Assembly (NCBI RefSeq): GCF_001261735.1
Contig: NZ_CVRP01000006.1
Span: 124,001 to 188,000, forward strand
Length of the DNA: 64,000 nt
Direction: 5' to 3'
Source: Dysgonomonas sp. BGC7
GTDB lineage: Bacteria; Bacteroidota; Bacteroidia; Bacteroidales; Dysgonomonadaceae
The position numbers and the translations under genes were made by a program. Below, one piece after another: positions 63,949 through 64,000 of this stretch; the stretch's first letter is position 1; each line of letters starts with the position of its first letter. The notes beneath the pieces are model-generated. The model saw only the letters and a list, made by a program, of their open reading frames with translations. It searched no databases and was not told the origin of the DNA.

Positions 63949-64000
63949 CAGATGCCACGAAGTTAAGGTCGCAGACCTATTTGTTATTTATATAGTATAA

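Noticed and set aside
63949-64000. End of a gene upstream of cdaA on the minus strand
   Set aside because: All three minus-strand frames reach stops within this 50 bp. A gene could end here, but nothing identifies it.
1-64000. CRISPR array, prophage, integrase or transposase genes
   Set aside because: No regular spaced repeats and no recombinase or phage motifs were found on either strand.

Overview
The window looks like chromosomal DNA from a Bacteroidales bacterium, most likely a Dysgonomonas-type member. The G+C content is low (under about 40% by eye). Start codons are preceded by A-rich leaders rather than strong Shine-Dalgarno sites. More than twenty genes have the Bacteroidetes sigma-factor -7 box TAnnTTTG just upstream. 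Several families (DUF4831, DUF4254, DUF5063, type IX secretion C-terminal-like domain, DUF4369 redoxin) are typical of this phylum. The gene content is almost entirely housekeeping. I see no transposase, integrase, phage, rRNA or CRISPR array.

Layout. 1-4.2 kb: DUF4831 (cut by the window edge), CYTH protein, pyrC, miaA and rsfS. 4.3-8.7 kb: ftsH, an acetylxylan-esterase-type hydrolase flanked by its own promoter and terminator, and cdsA. 8.8-11.2 kb: a polyprenyl synthase, a quinone-reductase-like flavoprotein, a membrane protein and the first of two 152-154 bp inverted-repeat elements. 11.2-15.7 kb: a five-gene minus-strand unit (DUF2625, xanthine/uracil permease, xpt, an unknown, rsmE). 15.8-22.9 kb: a methyltransferase, purC, an orphan zeta-toxin-like kinase, menG, a degenerate M48 protease homologue, ffh and a transaldolase-like gene, with a repeat-rich 0.5 kb gap. 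23-25.4 kb: DUF5063, a DEDDy exonuclease, cbpA and cbpM. 25.5-33.8 kb: tamB and an arsC-like gene, diverging from yicC-gmk-nadD and an M24 peptidase. 33.9-37.5 kb: tRNA(CAT), pssA-psd and guaA. 37.6-40.1 kb: the second inverted-repeat element, a bifunctional nuclease and an ECF sigma-factor operon. 40.1-47.2 kb: a lipoprotein, ychF, a fucosyltransferase-like gene, a GNAT, a HAD protein lacking its nucleophile, and mutS. 47.3-55.4 kb: envelope or glycan genes (UDP-xylose synthase, two GT-C membrane glycosyltransferases, GT2, GT4, GT9, DUF4254). 55.4-64 kb: YifB ATPase, redoxin lipoprotein, DPP IV, tautomerase, queD-queE, RNase Z, a stand-alone T9SS-CTD-like protein and the diadenylate cyclase cdaA.

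How they fit together. Phospholipid synthesis is represented by cdsA, pssA and psd. Purine salvage and synthesis is represented by the xanthine permease, xpt, guaA, gmk and purC. The GT2, two GT-C proteins and UXS suggest polyprenyl-phosphate-linked sugar transfer to a surface glycan. No complete new multi-gene system stands out. The strongest leads are two enzymes with destroyed active sites (the M48-like protein at 19477-20280 and the HAD protein at 43769-44419), two repeat families in the gaps, a zeta-type kinase with no visible antitoxin, and an ECF operon with an unrecognised putative anti-sigma.
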